Below, piece by piece: positions 42,809-52,830 of a stretch of 64,000 nucleotides of DNA. Origin of the DNA: Janthinobacterium sp. 61 (GTDB lineage Bacteria > Pseudomonadota > Gammaproteobacteria > Burkholderiales > Burkholderiaceae_D). Positions within the stretch are counted from its first letter, which is position 1; each line of letters starts with the position of its first letter. The notes beneath the pieces are model-generated. The model was not told the DNA's origin. It saw nothing but the letters and a program-made list of their open reading frames with translations, and searched no databases. The stretch is taken from positions 3,534,001-3,598,000 of the forward strand of contig NZ_PJMQ01000001.1 in assembly GCF_002846335.1 (NCBI RefSeq), written 5' to 3'. Both the position numbers and the translations under genes were made by a program.

Positions 42809-43774
42809 TCAGCCCTGATTACCAGCCAAAATACTCATCACCGCCATGCGCACGGCGATACCGAACGTCACCTGCGGCAGGATCACCGCCTGCGGGCCAT
42901 CGGCCACGGCCGAATCGATTTCAACGCCGCGGTTCATCGGGCCCGGATGCATGACGATGGCGTCCGGTTTCGCCAGCGCCAGGCGCTCGGGCGTCAGGCC
43001 GTAGCTCTTGAAATATTCCTGCGCCGATGGCAGCAGCGCGCCGCTCATGCGTTCATTCTGCAGGCGCAGCATGATGATCACGTCCACGCCTTTCAGGCCT
43101 TCATCCATGTTGGTGAAAGTGCGCACGCCCATTTGTTCCAGGCCGCCCGGCAGCAGGGTATGCGGGCCGATGGCGCGCACTTCCGGCACGCCCAGTGTGG
43201 TCAGCGCATGGATGTCGGAACGGGCCACGCGGCTATGCAGGATGTCGCCCACGATGGCCACCGTCAGATTGGTGAAATCCTTCTTGTAGTGGCGGATCGT
43301 GTACATGTCGAGCAAGCCCTGGGTCGGGTGCGCGTGACGTCCGTCGCCCGCGTTGACGACGTGGACGTGCGGCTGCTTGGTGTCGATCAGGTGCTTGGCG
43401 ATCAGGTAGGGCGCGCCCGACTGCGCGTGGCGCACGACGAACATGTCGGCATGCATGGCCGACAGGTTGTCGATGGTGTCGAGCAGAGACTCGCCCTTGC
43501 TGGCCGACGAAGCCTGGATGTTCAGGTTGATGACATCGGCCGACAGGCGCTTCGAGGCGATCTCGAAGGTGGTGCGGGTGCGCGTGGAGTTTTCAAAGAA
43601 CAGATTGAAAACGCTCTTGCCGCGCATCAGCGGCACCTTTTTCACATCGCGGTCGGAAATGCCGACGAACGAAGATGCGGTGTCGAGGATGTGGTTGACG
43701 ATAGACTTCGGCAAGCCTTCAATCGTCAGCAGATGTTGCAGTTCGCCGTGTTTATTCAGTTGCGGATTAAGCAT
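42809..43774 (-). CDS. pyrB: Aspartate carbamoyltransferase catalytic subunit
   Basis: This 321-residue transferase makes carbamoyl-aspartate, the committed pyrimidine step. The carbamoyl-phosphate site [13 protein letters not shown] and the HPTQGLLD motif are present, and the aspartate-binding MHPGPMNRG is near the C terminus. Its start overlaps the pyrR end by 8 bases and pyrC' follows after 24 bases. The N terminus is that of the class A ATCase that assembles with PyrC'. Confidence 0.95.
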   Translation of the reverse strand: MLNPQLNKHGELQHLLTIEGLPKSIVNHILDTASSFVGISDRDVKKVPLMRGKSVFNLFFENSTRTRTTFEIASKRLSADVINLNIQASSASKGESLLDTIDNLSAMHADMFVVRHAQSGAPYLIAKHLIDTKQPHVHVVNAGDGRHAHPTQGLLDMYTIRHYKKDFTNLTVAIVGDILHSRVARSDIHALTTLGVPEVRAIGPHTLLPGGLEQMGVRTFTNMDEGLKGVDVIIMLRLQNERMSGALLPSAQEYFKSYGLTPERLALAKPDAIVMHPGPMNRGVEIDSAVADGPQAVILPQVTFGIAVRMAVMSILAGNQG

Positions 43775-44306
43775 GGTGGGTATCTAGGGTGAGCGTGAAT
43801 TTTCCATCGTCGGCTTGCTTCAGGACCAGGGCCTGGCCCGCCGGCACGGCAGTGAAGGCGGCCACGAAATCTGCGGCCACCGGCAGTTGGCGCTCGCCGC
43901 GATCGACCAGGGCGGCCAGCATGATCTTGGCCGGACGGCCATAGTCGAACAATTCATTGATGGCCGCGCGCGTGGTGCGGCCCGTGTACAGCACGTCGTC
44001 GACCAGCAGGATGGTGGCGCCGGCGACGTCAAAGCTGATTTTCGTCGGCTTGACGTCGGCATGCAGGCCTTTCTGGGCAAAGTCGTCGCGGTAGAACGAG
44101 ACGTCGAGCACGCCCAGGCGATCCACCAGGTTCAGGTCGCGCGCCAGGCGTTCGGCCAGCCAAGCGCCACCCGAATGGATGCCGACGATGGCCACGTTGG
44201 GGATGCCCGCCAGGCCGCTCTGCACCTGCTGCAGCAAGACCGCGTACAGGGCCTCGGCGTCGAGTTGGGAAGGATTCGTAGGATGCGGCATAGAGTTCTT
44301 AATCAT
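43767..44306 (-). CDS. pyrR: Pyrimidine operon regulator / uracil phosphoribosyltransferase PyrR
   Basis: This 179-residue PRTase-fold protein has the PRPP loop [18 protein letters not shown] and the flexible [10 protein letters not shown] region of PyrR. In Gram-positives PyrR binds pyr mRNA; in Pseudomonas it is encoded in pyrRBC' and regulates the operon. Two starts are possible: ATG 44306 (MIKNS) or ATG 44291 (MPHPT); neither has a strong ribosome site. It is followed by pyrB with overlap. Confidence 0.92.
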   Translation of the reverse strand: MIKNSMPHPTNPSQLDAEALYAVLLQQVQSGLAGIPNVAIVGIHSGGAWLAERLARDLNLVDRLGVLDVSFYRDDFAQKGLHADVKPTKISFDVAGATILLVDDVLYTGRTTRAAINELFDYGRPAKIMLAALVDRGERQLPVAADFVAAFTAVPAGQALVLKQADDGKFTLTLDTHHA

Positions 44307-44330
44307 TCAGGATGGGAGGCTAAGGTCAGA

Positions 44331-44729
44331 TTAATAATTCGCGTCGAAATACTGTTGCAGGATAATGGCGGCGGCGCGGTCGTCGATGACTTCACCGCGC
44401 TTGGCGGCGATAACGGCCGAGGAATAACGCTCATCGACCAGTTCCACCGGCAGGTTGAAGCGGCCATGCACCTGGTTGGCGAAACGGCGGCAACGCGCGC
44501 TCATCTCGTGCTCGGTGCCATCCGGATGACTGGGCAGGCCTACCACGATGCGGCTCGCGCCCCACTCCCTGATCAGGCTATCGATGGCGGCAAACTTCGG
44601 CTCATTCGCCGTGGCCGTGATCACGCTGAGCGGCTTGGCCTGGCAAATCATGGTATTGCCGATGGCCACGCCGATGCGTTTCAAGCCGAAATCGAAGGCG
44701 AGGATGGTGTCGATGGCGTCACTCGTCAC
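44331..44729 (-). CDS. ruvX: Pre-16S rRNA nuclease YqgF/RuvX
   Basis: This 132-residue RNase H-fold protein begins TILAFDFGLKRIGVAIGNT, with the first catalytic Asp, and has GLPSHPDGTEHEMSARCRRFA and the C-terminal DDRAAAIILQQYFD acidic motif. YqgF processes the 5' end of 16S rRNA. The start is GTG 44729 behind GGAAAAA. It lies between yqgE and pyrR in the usual order. Confidence 0.92.
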   Translation of the reverse strand: MTSDAIDTILAFDFGLKRIGVAIGNTMICQAKPLSVITATANEPKFAAIDSLIREWGASRIVVGLPSHPDGTEHEMSARCRRFANQVHGRFNLPVELVDERYSSAVIAAKRGEVIDDRAAAIILQQYFDANY

Positions 44730-44879
44730 AGCATTTTTCCATAATAAAGATCAACATAGGTGGTGCCATAAACCGTGGCGAGCAAGCTCAAAGTCGGATT
44801 GAGTAGCGGAGCTGCTCGAAGGTACAGCGAGCAACGGATGCCCGAAAGTGGGCTGCGCAATAGGTTTATAGCATCCACC

Positions 44880-45524
44880 TCATGCGTGTCCGGCCTCGCT
44901 CGCCAACATGAGGGGATCGATGCCCAGCAATTTGATGGCCGCGACGTAACGCTGCTCGATGGGGAAGTCGAACAGGATGTCGGCCGAGGCGCCCACCGTC
45001 AGCCAGCCATTGCGGCCGATCTCGTCTTCCAGCTGGCCCGGGCTCCAGCCTGAATAGCCGATCGAAACGAGCATGCGCTCGGGACCATCGCCCTTGGCGA
45101 CGGCTTCGAGCACGTCGATCGAGGTGGTAAACGCGATTTCATCGGTCACCGTCAGCGACGAGGAATAGTGCGCACCCGGCGTATGCAGCACAAAGCCGCG
45201 GTCGTCCTGCACGGGGCCGCCGAACATGATAGGTTCATTGATGATGGGCGTGTCGCTGCCGGCCGCCAGTTTCAGATCGATGCGGTCAAACAGCACTTCC
45301 ATGGTCATGTCGGTGGGTTTGTTGATGACAACACCCAGCACGCCGTTTTCATTGTGCTCGCAGACGTACACGACCGTGCCGCCGAAGATCGGATCTTGCA
45401 TGGCCGGCATCGCGATCAGGAAATGGTTGGCCAGATTCAAGGTGGAGGAACCGGTCGCCGCCGGCTCTCCCACACCCTGCATCAAACGATGCCCTGGTAG
45501 AGTCTGGTCAATTTTATTTTTCAT
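44880..45524 (-). CDS. yqgE: YqgE/AlgH family protein
   Basis: This 214-residue DUF179 protein has a start region NLANHFLIAMPAMQDPIFGGTVVYVCEH, followed by GVLGVVINKP and MFGGPVQDDRGFVLH, which identify the family. Biochemical function is unknown; AlgH in Pseudomonas influences alginate and virulence genes. ATG 45524 is the first start; the family core begins 32 residues later, so a shorter form from an internal start is possible. It leads the yqgE-ruvX-pyrR-pyrB-pyrC' run, with a 150-base gap before ruvX. Confidence 0.9.
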   Translation of the reverse strand: MKNKIDQTLPGHRLMQGVGEPAATGSSTLNLANHFLIAMPAMQDPIFGGTVVYVCEHNENGVLGVVINKPTDMTMEVLFDRIDLKLAAGSDTPIINEPIMFGGPVQDDRGFVLHTPGAHYSSSLTVTDEIAFTTSIDVLEAVAKGDGPERMLVSIGYSGWSPGQLEDEIGRNGWLTVGASADILFDFPIEQRYVAAIKLLGIDPLMLASEAGHA

Positions 45525-45930
45525 ACGCGATGCTCTCTCTGTGGGCTTGCTGGCAAGTCTCGCTTACCCCGCTATCGTACGCCTGGCGCAAGCTGCCGCG
45601 AATGCTGGGCGGCGCGCACCGTGATGCCAGGCGCTATTCTTGTTATGTTGTAAATTATTATAAATTAGCCATCAATTCGCTTGGCCTTGCGGCTACGCCA
45701 CGCACGCTTTGCGATTTGCGCAAAATTAAACATCACCCTGCTTGCGGGCGCATGGCCATGCCAATTGTAAAATTGATTGCACAATCGCTGTCGCACATAA
45801 ACCACCACGAACATACCCACTAGTTTACACTGAATTGCCGCTGCAGCGACGCCAAAGGCACGACGCGAGCGGCCATAAAGCCCTGTTGGCGGCAAAAAAT
45901 GAGCTATCTTTGACCCTGAACACGCAAATA
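45525..45930. other. Intergenic region between divergent yqgE and phrB
   Basis: No gene was recognised in these 406 bases. The middle is AT-rich and contains a 7-base direct repeat, TAAATTA, at 45651-45657 and 45661-45667, 10 bases apart. Promoters for both divergent genes should lie here, but no pair of boxes stands out. Confidence 0.45.
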
Positions 45931-47394
45931 ATGACTATCAAGACTTCCCTGGTGTGGTTCCGGCGCGATCTGCGCGCGTTTGACCATGCTGCACTGCATC
46001 ACGCCCTGCGCCAGAGCCAGGCCGTGCATTGCGTCTTCGTGTACGACACCGCCATCCTGGCAGCGCTGCCGCGCCGCGACCGGCGGGTCGATTTCATCCA
46101 TGCCAGCGTGGCCGAGCTGGCCGGCGAGTTGCGCCAGCTGGGCGGCGACCTGATCGTGCTGCACGCGGACGCCGCCGAGGCCATCCCGCGCCTGGCCGCC
46201 GAATTGAAGGCCGACGCCGTGTTTGCCAACCACGACTACGAACCGCAAGCCATCGCGCGCGACGCCACCGTGGCCGCCGCGCTCACGCAAGAGGCGCGCC
46301 TGTGGTTCAGCTTCAAGGACCAGGTCATCTTTGAAAAGGACGAGGTGCTGACGCTCTCGGCCAAGCCGTACACCGTCTACACGCCGTACAAGAATGCCTG
46401 GTTGAAGAAAATGCGCGCCGAACCCGGCTGCCTGGCGCCGTTCGCTGTCGAACCGCACGCCGCCAGCCTGGCGCCGCCGCGCACCGGCACGCCTGCGCCC
46501 CTGCCCACCTTGGGCGAGCTGGGTTTCGAAGCCAGCAACCTTGCCGAACTGGCGATTCCCACTGGCATGTCGGGCGCCAGCACACTGTTCGAGGATTTCC
46601 TGCCGCGCGTGGCCCGCTATGACGTGGCGCGCGATTTTCCCGCCTTGAAGGGACCGTCCTACCTGTCCATGCATCTGCGCTTCGGCACCGTGTCGCTGCG
46701 CTATCTGGTGCGCACCATTGTCGACCTGATGGACCGGGGCTGCGGCGGCGATGGCGCGCCCGTGTGGCTGGCCGAACTGATTTGGCGCGATTTCTACGCC
46801 ATGATCCTGTACCAGAACCCGCATGTGGAAGGCGGCGCCTTCAAACCGGCCTACGACGCCATCGCCTGGGAAACGGGGCCCGAAGCCGATGCCGCGTTTG
46901 CCGCCTGGTGCGAGGGGCGCACCGGCTACCCGCTGGTGGACGCGGCCATGGCGCAGCTGAATCAGACTGGCTATATGCACAACCGCCTGCGCATGGTCAC
47001 GGCCTGCTTCCTGATCAAGGATCTGGGCATCGACTGGCGCCGCGGCGAAGCGTATTTCGCGCTGCACCTGAATGACTTCGACCTGGCTTCGAACAACGGC
47101 GGCTGGCAATGGGCCTCCTCGTCCGGCTGCGACGCGCAGCCCTATTTCCGCATCTTCAATCCCATCACGCAGTCGGAAAAATTCGATGCGAGCGGGCGCT
47201 TCATCCGCCGCTACCTGCCACAGCTGAAGGCGCTGGGCGACAAGGAAATCCATGCGCCCTGGCTGGTGCCGCGCATGCTGCTCGAACAAAAAAACATCGT
47301 ACTGGGACGCGACTATCCGGAACCGCTGGTGCAGCACGATGAGGCGCGCAAGGAAACGTTGGCGCGCTATGCGGTGGTGAAGGTGGTCGCGTAG
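45931..47394 (+). CDS. phrB: Deoxyribodipyrimidine photolyase (CPD class I)
   Basis: This 487-residue flavoprotein repairs cyclobutane pyrimidine dimers with light. It has an N-terminal antenna domain (SLVWFRRDLRAFDHAALHHAL) and a C-terminal FAD-binding domain with the family core WLAELIWRDFYAMILYQNPHV, TGYPLVDAAMAQLNQTGYMHNRLRM and the end NGGWQWASSSGCDAQPYFRIFNP. ATG 45931 was chosen because it starts the conserved N terminus; the frame is open 63 codons upstream. Its TAG stop lies inside the GTAG end of a REP element. Confidence 0.94.
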   Translation: MTIKTSLVWFRRDLRAFDHAALHHALRQSQAVHCVFVYDTAILAALPRRDRRVDFIHASVAELAGELRQLGGDLIVLHADAAEAIPRLAAELKADAVFANHDYEPQAIARDATVAAALTQEARLWFSFKDQVIFEKDEVLTLSAKPYTVYTPYKNAWLKKMRAEPGCLAPFAVEPHAASLAPPRTGTPAPLPTLGELGFEASNLAELAIPTGMSGASTLFEDFLPRVARYDVARDFPALKGPSYLSMHLRFGTVSLRYLVRTIVDLMDRGCGGDGAPVWLAELIWRDFYAMILYQNPHVEGGAFKPAYDAIAWETGPEADAAFAAWCEGRTGYPLVDAAMAQLNQTGYMHNRLRMVTACFLIKDLGIDWRRGEAYFALHLNDFDLASNNGGWQWASSSGCDAQPYFRIFNPITQSEKFDASGRFIRRYLPQLKALGDKEIHAPWLVPRMLLEQKNIVLGRDYPEPLVQHDEARKETLARYAVVKVVA

Positions 47395-47490
47395 GTCGGA
47401 TTAGCGGGGCAAGGCCCCGCTAATCCGACGATATTGTTGCCTAGGCCGGTGGTGGTGTCGGGTTACGCGCTGCGCGCTAACCCGACCTAC
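47391..47490. repeat. GTAG-type REP pair (BIME) between phrB and chpA
   Basis: Two inverted units: GTAGGTCGGATTAGCGG...CCGCTAATCCGAC (47391-47429) and, on the opposite strand, GTAGGTCGGGTTAGCGC...GTAACCCGAC (47490-47457). The outer GTAG of each unit contains the TAG stop codon of the adjacent convergent gene (47392-47394 for phrB, 47489-47487 for chpA). Confidence 0.9.
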
Positions 47491-50400
47491 GCCACCTCAC
47501 CGCCCAGCAAGCGCCCCACTTCCGCCAGCAATTCTTCTTCCTGGAACGGCTTGCCGAAATACGCATCCACGCCCAGTTCAAACGCGTGCGCGCGGTGCTT
47601 GTCGGCACTGCGCGAGGTGATCATGATGACGGGGATGGCGCGAGTCTTGTCATCGCTGCGCACATTGCGCGTCAAGTCAAAACCGTCCATGCGCGGCATC
47701 TCCACGTCGACCAGCAGCAGGGCCGGCATGGCAGCCGGTTCCAGTGCATGCAACTGCTCCAGCGCATCGAGGCCATCCTTGGCCAGCAGCACCTGGTAGC
47801 CTTCGCGCTCGAACAGACGCTGCATCACGCGGCGCACCGTCAGCGAATCGTCGACCACCATCACGCGGATGGCAGGCACGGCCAGTGCGCTGGAGGCGGC
47901 ATGCTGTTCGCTGCTGGCCAGCGCATACTGCGACAGCAGTTCCGGGTGATGCTCCAGGTGCTGCGCCAGCGCCACCGGATTGAGGATCAGCACGATATCG
48001 CCCGTGCCCAGTACCGTGGCGCCGGCGATGCCCGGCATGCGCGCCAGCTGCGGCCCCACATGCTTGACCACGACCTCTCGGTTGCCCACCACGTCATCGA
48101 CCTGCAGCGCCAGCCTGTCATTGCCATTCCTGAGCAGGAGCACGGGCGCATAGCGCAGCGTGGCCTGCGCCACCGGCGTTTCGCCCAGCATGGCCGACAG
48201 GTGATGCAGTGCCAGCGACTGCCCGTGCGACGCGATGCACCCGGCTGCCCGCACCTGCTCCAGCTGTTCGCCTTTCAGGTGCAGCACCTGCTCCACCAGC
48301 ACCGATGGCAAGGCATACATCTTGCCGTTCGCCGCCAGCAGCACCACTTGCGTGACGGCCAGGGTCAGCGGCAGGTGAATGGTGAAGCGCATGCCCAGGC
48401 CGGCTTGCGTCAGCGTCTCCACGCGGCCGCCCAGGGCCAGCGCTTCAGAGCGCACGATATCCATGCCAAAACCGCGGCCTGCCAGTTCCGTCAGGCTGTC
48501 GGCGGTGGAAAAACCCGGCGTGAAAATCAGCTCGGCCGCCTGCACGTCGCTCAGAGGCGCATCCGTCGCCACCAGGCCGGTGCCGTGTGCCTTGGCGCGA
48601 ATGCGTTCCAGGTCGAGCCCAGCGCCATCGTCGGAAAATGCAATCGCCACTTCATTGCCCTGCTGGCTGACCTGCACCAGCAGCTCGCCCGTCTCGCTCT
48701 TGCCCGCCACCAGGCGCGCTTCGCGCGGCTCGATGCCGTGCACGATGGCGTTGCGCAGCAGGTGCTCGAACGGCGCGGCCATGCGTTCGAGCACGCTGCG
48801 GTCGATTTCCACGCCACCGCCGCGGATGTCGAGGTTAACGCGCTTGTCCACTTCCTTGGCGCTTTGCCGCGCCACACGGAACAGCCGTTCGGCGATGCTG
48901 GCAAACGGCACCATGCGGATCTGCATCAGGTCGCGCTGCAGCTCGCGCGTCAGCCGCGCCTGCAGCACCAGATCGTCTGTCACCGCATCGACGCTGTGGC
49001 TGAGATTTTCGTGGAACGAGGCCACGTCGTTGACGCTTTCGGCCATCATGCGCGTGAGTTCCTGCAGGCGCGTAAAGCGGTCGAATTCGAGCGGGTCGAA
49101 TTCGCGCTCGCTGCCGACGGCCATGCGCGAGGCGATCTGCGATTCGGCCTGCATTTCCACTTCGCGCAACTGGCGCCGCAGACGCGCCAGGTTGTCGGAA
49201 AACTCGGACAGCGAAGCGCCCAGCACGCCGACCTCATTTTCCATTTTAGAACGCGTGATCGACACTTCGCCGGCCTGGTTCACCAGGCGGTCGAGAATAT
49301 CGGCGCGCACGCGCACCAGCGCCGCCTTCGGTTCGGCGGCCGGCGTGTCCTCCATGCCCGGCAAGGGCAGCAACGGTTGCTGCAACTGCTCGAACAGGTG
49401 CAGCGCATGGTCGTAATGGGCCAGCAACTCCTCGAAGGCCTGTGGCGTGGCGGTGCCCGCGTGCAGCATGTTTTCGATATGCGTCTCGATTTCATGCGCA
49501 TGCTGGCCCAGGCGCATGGCGCCGGCCATGCGCGCGCTGCCTTTGACGGTATGCAGGGTGCGCAGCAGCATCTGCGCCTGGCTGCTGTCGTGCGGCTGCT
49601 GCTGCCAGCTGCGCAGCGCCTCGCCGATCTGCGGCAGCAGGTCGGCGCCCTCTTCCAGGAAGACAGACAATAGATCGAGATCGAGTTCATCGCTGATGCC
49701 GGCGCTCGCTGCCAGCAGCGCGGCCGCATCTGGCGGCATGATGGCCGGCGCCGGCGCTTCCGGCACGGCGTGCTCCAACGGCGGCGCGTGTTCGAAGCCG
49801 GCGTCGAACAGGTCGTCGCTGGCGCCGCGGTCGTGTGCCTGCGCCTGCACCTGTGCCGGCGCCGGCGCATCAGCCGGCCGCAGTGCATCGGCGACGATGC
49901 TCGCATACGCCGCCTCGAACAGGGTCTCGAGCTGCGCCGCAGGGATCTCGGCCAACGCGTCATCCTGCGCTTCGGGCGGCAGCACCGGCGTACCGACGAT
50001 GCTGGCGTAAGCGGCCGCAAACAGGGCGTCGAGCCGGTCTTCCTGGCTCTCGCCGGGCGGCGCCGTCAAGGTGCGCCACAGGGTGTTGAGCGCTTCGATC
50101 ATGTCCGGCTGCGATGGTGCCAGGTCGCCCAAGGCAAACGCCTGCAGCATCTGCGCGATGCGCTGCGTGGCCTGTTCCAGCACGTCGTGCTGCCCGGCGC
50201 GCAGGCCGGCCAGCGGCACCACCACCGTTTCGATCACTGTCTCTAGCGCGTGCGCCAGGTCGCGCAGGGACTGGAAACCGACCGTGCCGGAAGTTCCCGC
50301 CAGGGTATGCACAGCTTGCAGCGCCTCCGCGCTGACGGCGCGCTGTTCATGGCGCCATTCGCCGAAGTCGCGCGTGAGCACGCGCAGCAATTCATCCGTC

Positions 50401-52790
50401 TCGGCCAGGTAGATGTTGTACAAGGGGAGGCTGATGCGCAGTTCGCCGACGTGCTTGAGGTTATCGTCAGGCGCGTCGTGGGCGGCGGGCGCCGTGGCGG
50501 ATGGAAAGCCGATCACATTGCCGTTGCTGGCCACGGGCGTCGCCGCGCGCGGCTTGCGCAGTTCAAACGGACCGCCTTCGCGCACGCGCTCGGCCGCCGC
50601 CAGCAGCATGCCGGCCTCGCGCTCGCGCCCTGCGCCGCCTTCCAGTTCGGCCAGCCATTCGCTGAGCTGGTACCAGCCGTAATTGAGCAAGGTAAACAGA
50701 TCATCGCTGACGGGGCGCGCTTCGGCCAGCCAGGTATTCATGACACGTTCGATGGCGCCGGCTGCTTCGGCAAACTGCGCCAGGCCGATCATGCGGCTGC
50801 TGCCTTTCAGGGTGTGGAACGAGCGGCGCAGCATGGCCAGGTGGTCGCCGCTGGCGGCCTGCTCGCGCGGCAGAGCCAGGGTGGTGTCAATGAAGGCCAG
50901 TACTTCGCGCGCTTCGGCGATGAAGATGTCGAGCATCTCGGCGTCGACACCGGTCACTTCTGGCGCAGCATCCATGCCAGCAGGCGCGGCGGGCGCCAGC
51001 GCCTGGTCGAGCAAGGGCACCGGCACGGCGCCGGCGGCGGCGACTTTTTCAAATGGCAGGGCGCGGAAGGTGCCGGCGACGGCATCGAAATGGAAACGCC
51101 CGCTGGCCGCTTGCGCGTTGCGGCCCAGCATATCGACAAAAAAGCCCAGTGCGCTGACATTTTGCGCGATCTCGTCGAGCGCCTCGGCATGCGCCTTCGC
51201 ATTGGCATCCGCATTTGCGTCACCACCAGCCAGCTGCCGCACGGCCGCGTCAACCTGCAGCACTGCGGCGCGCGCATCTTCCTGTCCCAGCCCGGCCAGC
51301 TGCTGCTGCAACTGCCCCAGCACAAGCGCGACGCCAGCGAGGCCCCCCGCCCTCGCCCCCGCTGCATCCGCGTAATAGGCGTTAAGCACCTTTTCCACCT
51401 GGCGCAGGCCCGTCTTCATTTCCTCGGCCAGCGCGGCGACGGTCTGCCCCTGTTCGATCTGGCGCGACAGCTCGCCCGCCGTGACGGGTGGCGGCGCTTC
51501 GCCGGCCAGCAGCGCCTGCAGGCGTGCGGCGATGGTTTCCGCATTGCCGGCAAAATCGTCGGGCAGGCGGCGCACCTGCTCCAGGCCCGTATCGGCAAAC
51601 AGCAGCGCCATGCCGATTTCATTCTCCAGGGCCGCGCTACGCCCGCTGGCCACGGCTTGCCGCGCCACCGCCGCGCATTCGCGCAGCAGGCTGGCCAGGG
51701 CCGGCTGCTTCAGGGACTCCACATGTGCCGCCACCTCTTGCAGCGACGCGTCAAAATCCGTGCCCAGAACAGGATCGAGGTCGGCTTGCGCCAGGCGGCT
51801 CCAGCTGGCGCGCGCCTGCGCCAGGGCCGTGCGGGCGCCTTGCAAGGCATCCTGGTCGACTTGGCCATAGCGCCGTGTTTCCACGTCGGCGGGCACCTGT
51901 CCCTCCAGCGCAAAAGCGGCACGCAGCTGGCGTGCCTCCGGCGTCGGCTCAGTGGCGGCCGCGATGAAGAACAGGGCGTCGCGCAGCATCGGTTCGGGCA
52001 GGCTGGCCGTGCCCTGCGCCAGGCGGCGCAATTGCAGGTTGATCAGGCCGAACAGCTGTTTGACGTTGAGCGTGCCCATGCCCTCGCCGCTGGCCGCCAG
52101 TCCGGCAAACGCCTGCATGGCGAACCAGAAGGTGCGCGCCGGCGCTTCTTGCTGGGCGTCCGCCACCAAGGTCAGGGTGGCATGCAATTCGCTTGCGTGC
52201 TGGCGCCGCGCAGCATCATCCTGCGCCTTCAGGAAGGGCAGCAATGACTTTTCAAAGCGCCCGCGCCAGGCCGGATAATCGGCCAGCGGGGGCGCGTCCG
52301 CCAGCGCGATGGCATGCCCTTCCAGCATCGATGAAGGTGGAAAAAACAGGTCCGCCGGGTGTATGCGCTCGGCGCCCAGCATGGTTTGCAGGGCGCGGTA
52401 GTAGGGGAACAAACGCGTCGGCTGCGGTGGCGTGCCGACCACCAGGTCTTCCAGGTATTCGATCAGGGCCTGATACAAGTCGGCGACAATCTGCGCATGG
52501 TCCAGCGTGTATTCCAGGCTGCCGTCGCGAAAGCGCGCCAGTGCCTGTTCCGCGCCGTCCGTCAGCAGGCTGGCGCCGGCTACGTCCACCATCACCAGCG
52601 CGCCATGCGCCTGGTGCAGGTGCGAGCGGGCATGCTGCAGGGCCGTGGCGCGTTCCTCGCGCTCGCGGCCACCCGCTTCGAACAGCGCCGTTTTCGAGCG
52701 GCCCAGCGCTTCGCGGATTTCCACCATCACCCACGACAACGGTTCACTGTCGAACGGTTTGGACTGCTGTGGACTATCAGGTGTGCTCAT
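47487..52790 (-). CDS. chpA: Hybrid chemosensory histidine kinase ChpA/PilL
   Basis: This 1767-residue CheA-type kinase belongs to the Pil-Chp system that controls type IV pilus retraction. Hpt domains with intact His are at about residues 657 (HTLKGSSRM), 826 (HTLAGTSG) and 1079 (HTVKGSARM); an N-terminal Hpt-like region lacks a clear phospho-His. Then come the dimerisation region, the ATPase (HLLRNAIVHGIEPREAR at about 1342), a CheW domain and a C-terminal receiver (MVVDDSLTVRR at about 1640, Asp in LLVDVEMPRMDG). It ends in the REP pair. Pilus CheA proteins of this length vary in the number of Hpt domains. Confidence 0.94.
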   Translation of the reverse strand: MSTPDSPQQSKPFDSEPLSWVMVEIREALGRSKTALFEAGGREREERATALQHARSHLHQAHGALVMVDVAGASLLTDGAEQALARFRDGSLEYTLDHAQIVADLYQALIEYLEDLVVGTPPQPTRLFPYYRALQTMLGAERIHPADLFFPPSSMLEGHAIALADAPPLADYPAWRGRFEKSLLPFLKAQDDAARRQHASELHATLTLVADAQQEAPARTFWFAMQAFAGLAASGEGMGTLNVKQLFGLINLQLRRLAQGTASLPEPMLRDALFFIAAATEPTPEARQLRAAFALEGQVPADVETRRYGQVDQDALQGARTALAQARASWSRLAQADLDPVLGTDFDASLQEVAAHVESLKQPALASLLRECAAVARQAVASGRSAALENEIGMALLFADTGLEQVRRLPDDFAGNAETIAARLQALLAGEAPPPVTAGELSRQIEQGQTVAALAEEMKTGLRQVEKVLNAYYADAAGARAGGLAGVALVLGQLQQQLAGLGQEDARAAVLQVDAAVRQLAGGDANADANAKAHAEALDEIAQNVSALGFFVDMLGRNAQAASGRFHFDAVAGTFRALPFEKVAAAGAVPVPLLDQALAPAAPAGMDAAPEVTGVDAEMLDIFIAEAREVLAFIDTTLALPREQAASGDHLAMLRRSFHTLKGSSRMIGLAQFAEAAGAIERVMNTWLAEARPVSDDLFTLLNYGWYQLSEWLAELEGGAGREREAGMLLAAAERVREGGPFELRKPRAATPVASNGNVIGFPSATAPAAHDAPDDNLKHVGELRISLPLYNIYLAETDELLRVLTRDFGEWRHEQRAVSAEALQAVHTLAGTSGTVGFQSLRDLAHALETVIETVVVPLAGLRAGQHDVLEQATQRIAQMLQAFALGDLAPSQPDMIEALNTLWRTLTAPPGESQEDRLDALFAAAYASIVGTPVLPPEAQDDALAEIPAAQLETLFEAAYASIVADALRPADAPAPAQVQAQAHDRGASDDLFDAGFEHAPPLEHAVPEAPAPAIMPPDAAALLAASAGISDELDLDLLSVFLEEGADLLPQIGEALRSWQQQPHDSSQAQMLLRTLHTVKGSARMAGAMRLGQHAHEIETHIENMLHAGTATPQAFEELLAHYDHALHLFEQLQQPLLPLPGMEDTPAAEPKAALVRVRADILDRLVNQAGEVSITRSKMENEVGVLGASLSEFSDNLARLRRQLREVEMQAESQIASRMAVGSEREFDPLEFDRFTRLQELTRMMAESVNDVASFHENLSHSVDAVTDDLVLQARLTRELQRDLMQIRMVPFASIAERLFRVARQSAKEVDKRVNLDIRGGGVEIDRSVLERMAAPFEHLLRNAIVHGIEPREARLVAGKSETGELLVQVSQQGNEVAIAFSDDGAGLDLERIRAKAHGTGLVATDAPLSDVQAAELIFTPGFSTADSLTELAGRGFGMDIVRSEALALGGRVETLTQAGLGMRFTIHLPLTLAVTQVVLLAANGKMYALPSVLVEQVLHLKGEQLEQVRAAGCIASHGQSLALHHLSAMLGETPVAQATLRYAPVLLLRNGNDRLALQVDDVVGNREVVVKHVGPQLARMPGIAGATVLGTGDIVLILNPVALAQHLEHHPELLSQYALASSEQHAASSALAVPAIRVMVVDDSLTVRRVMQRLFEREGYQVLLAKDGLDALEQLHALEPAAMPALLLVDVEMPRMDGFDLTRNVRSDDKTRAIPVIMITSRSADKHRAHAFELGVDAYFGKPFQEEELLAEVGRLLGGEVA

Positions 52791-52830
52791 GCATGCCTCG
52801 GTAAAAAAATCGCCTGGACTGGCGCAGCGT

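Noticed and set aside
47586..52247. Two very long plus-strand frames (47586-49673 and 50250-52247) opposite chpA
   Set aside because: They mirror the CheA domains and have no domain content or ribosome site of their own.
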